From contig CALDSL010000377.1 in NCBI GenBank assembly GCA_937920255.1, positions 1 to 5,065 on the forward strand: a DNA stretch of 5,065 nucleotides, written 5' to 3'. A program made the position numbers and the translations under genes. The stretch comes from an uncultured Anaerolineaceae bacterium. Its GTDB lineage: Bacteria > Chloroflexota > Anaerolineae > Anaerolineales > Anaerolineaceae. Shown one piece after another: positions 4,464 through 5,065 of this stretch. How positions within the stretch are numbered: position 1 is the stretch's first letter; the number at the start of each line of letters is the position of its first letter. The notes under the pieces were generated by a model, which worked only from the letters and a program-made list of their open reading frames with translations, was not told the DNA's origin and ran no database searches.

Positions 4464-5065
4464 CCCGCGCTTCACACGCGCGCTGCGGGTAGTGTGCTCC
4501 GCGTTGGAAGGATCGCATACGCGCTGGGCGCTGACCGGCAGCGTGGGCATGGCGCTGCAGGGCATGCCTTACAGCCCGCGCGACCTGGACGTGCAGTCAG
4601 ATGAGACCGGCGCGAGAGAGATCGAGCGCCGGCTGGCAGATTACGTGGTGCGCCCGCTGGCGATGAAGGAAAGCCCGGGCATGCGCTCATACATGGCCAC
4701 GCTGGAGATCGAGGGCGTGGAAGTGGAGCTGATCGGCTCGGTCCAGCGCCCGGGCGGCACCGGCTGGGACGAAACCGACCTGGCGCCGGTGATCCACTAC
4801 GCGCTGCTCGAAGGGATGCGCATTCCGGTGCTGTCGCTGGCGCATGAAGCCGCCGCCTACGCTGCCATGGGACGCGCCGAGAAGGCCGCCGCGCTCAAAG
4901 CCTGGGCCGGCCAGCACGCGGATGTGACCCGCATCACCAATTACCGCCTGCTCAGCCCCGACCTGGCCACGGCCGGCATGCCCACCCCCGAGCAGATCCC
5001 GCTGCTGGCGGCGCAGGGCTACCGCGCGGTGATCAACCTGGCGCGGCCCGATTCGCCCGGCGCGA
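4450..5065 (+). CDS. Nucleotidyltransferase-like domain fused to protein-tyrosine-phosphatase-like domain (3' end outside window)
   Basis: The frame is open from the ATG at 4450 to the window end, giving 205 residues with no stop. The N-terminal part looks like a DNA polymerase beta-superfamily (MNT-type) nucleotidyltransferase. It has LTGS at 28-31, RDLDV at 44-48 with Asp45 and Asp47 as the metal-binding pair, a possible third acid in VEVEL (Glu91 or Glu93), and a closing helix LAHEAAAYAAMGRAEKAAAL with the usual G-R-x-x-K pattern. From about residue 162, ITNYRLLSPDLATAGMPTPEQ and GYRAVINLARPDSP resemble the start of bacterial tyrosine phosphatases of the BLH/DSP-like type. The catalytic C-x5-R loop would lie past the window. 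The start is set by AGGAGGG just upstream and overlaps the ycgN-like gene by 14 nt. Substrates are unknown. Domain calls are by motif only. Confidence 0.75.
   Translation, partial: MTPLDPRFTRALRVVCSALEGSHTRWALTGSVGMALQGMPYSPRDLDVQSDETGAREIERRLADYVVRPLAMKESPGMRSYMATLEIEGVEVELIGSVQRPGGTGWDETDLAPVIHYALLEGMRIPVLSLAHEAAAYAAMGRAEKAAALKAWAGQHADVTRITNYRLLSPDLATAGMPTPEQIPLLAAQGYRAVINLARPDSPGA

Noticed and set aside
3958..4565. Two overlapping minus-strand frames opposite the ycgN-like gene
   Set aside because: Arg/Pro/Ala-rich products without recognisable motifs; the plus strand holds a well conserved family.
4687..4917. Minus-strand frame of 76 codons opposite the nucleotidyltransferase-like ORF
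   Set aside because: Shadow of the plus-strand frame that carries the GS...DLD motif and runs off the window end.

Overview
The window looks like a GC-rich bacterial chromosome interrupted by an AT-rich insert of about 2.2 kb. By hand count, bases 1021-1080 contain 44 G/C and bases 2881-2940 contain only 19. The lipoprotein with a Pro/Thr/Ala linker after the lipobox cysteine, next to a nickel superoxide dismutase operon, is a style I associate with Chloroflexota (Anaerolineae-like). This taxonomic guess is tentative because the window has no rRNA or other marker gene.

Left block (1-1752, plus strand, GC-rich): the 3' part of a nickel superoxide dismutase gene (sodN), the gene for its S26-type maturation protease (sodX, start overlapping the sodN stop by one base), and a lipoprotein beginning one base after the sodX stop, probably with a beta-propeller. 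The spacing suggests one transcription unit. SodX would cleave the SodN leader to expose the N-terminal nickel-binding residues. The role of the lipoprotein is unknown.

Middle block (about 1753-3960, AT-rich): a 144-bp composite inverted-repeat element (1777-1920) bounded by GTAG and CTAC, which looks like a paired REP element (REPIN/BIME) or a small MITE. Next is a non-coding AT-rich stretch with several inverted repeats and a candidate -10 box, then a tight two-gene operon. The first gene encodes a stand-alone DUF262 (ParB/Srx-like fold) protein. The second, starting 3 nt later, encodes a small HEPN protein with an intact R-x4-H RNase motif. The pair looks like a horizontally acquired toxin-antitoxin or anti-phage module, and it is the most interesting item in the window.

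Right block (about 3961-5065, GC-rich): a strong-looking promoter (TTGACA, 17 bp, TATCCT) lies so close to the next ATG that the mRNA should be nearly leaderless. It drives a YcgN-family (UPF0260) cysteine-cluster protein. Overlapping its 3' end by 14 nt is an ORF that runs off the window: an N-terminal nucleotidyltransferase-like domain fused in frame to the beginning of a protein-tyrosine-phosphatase-like domain.
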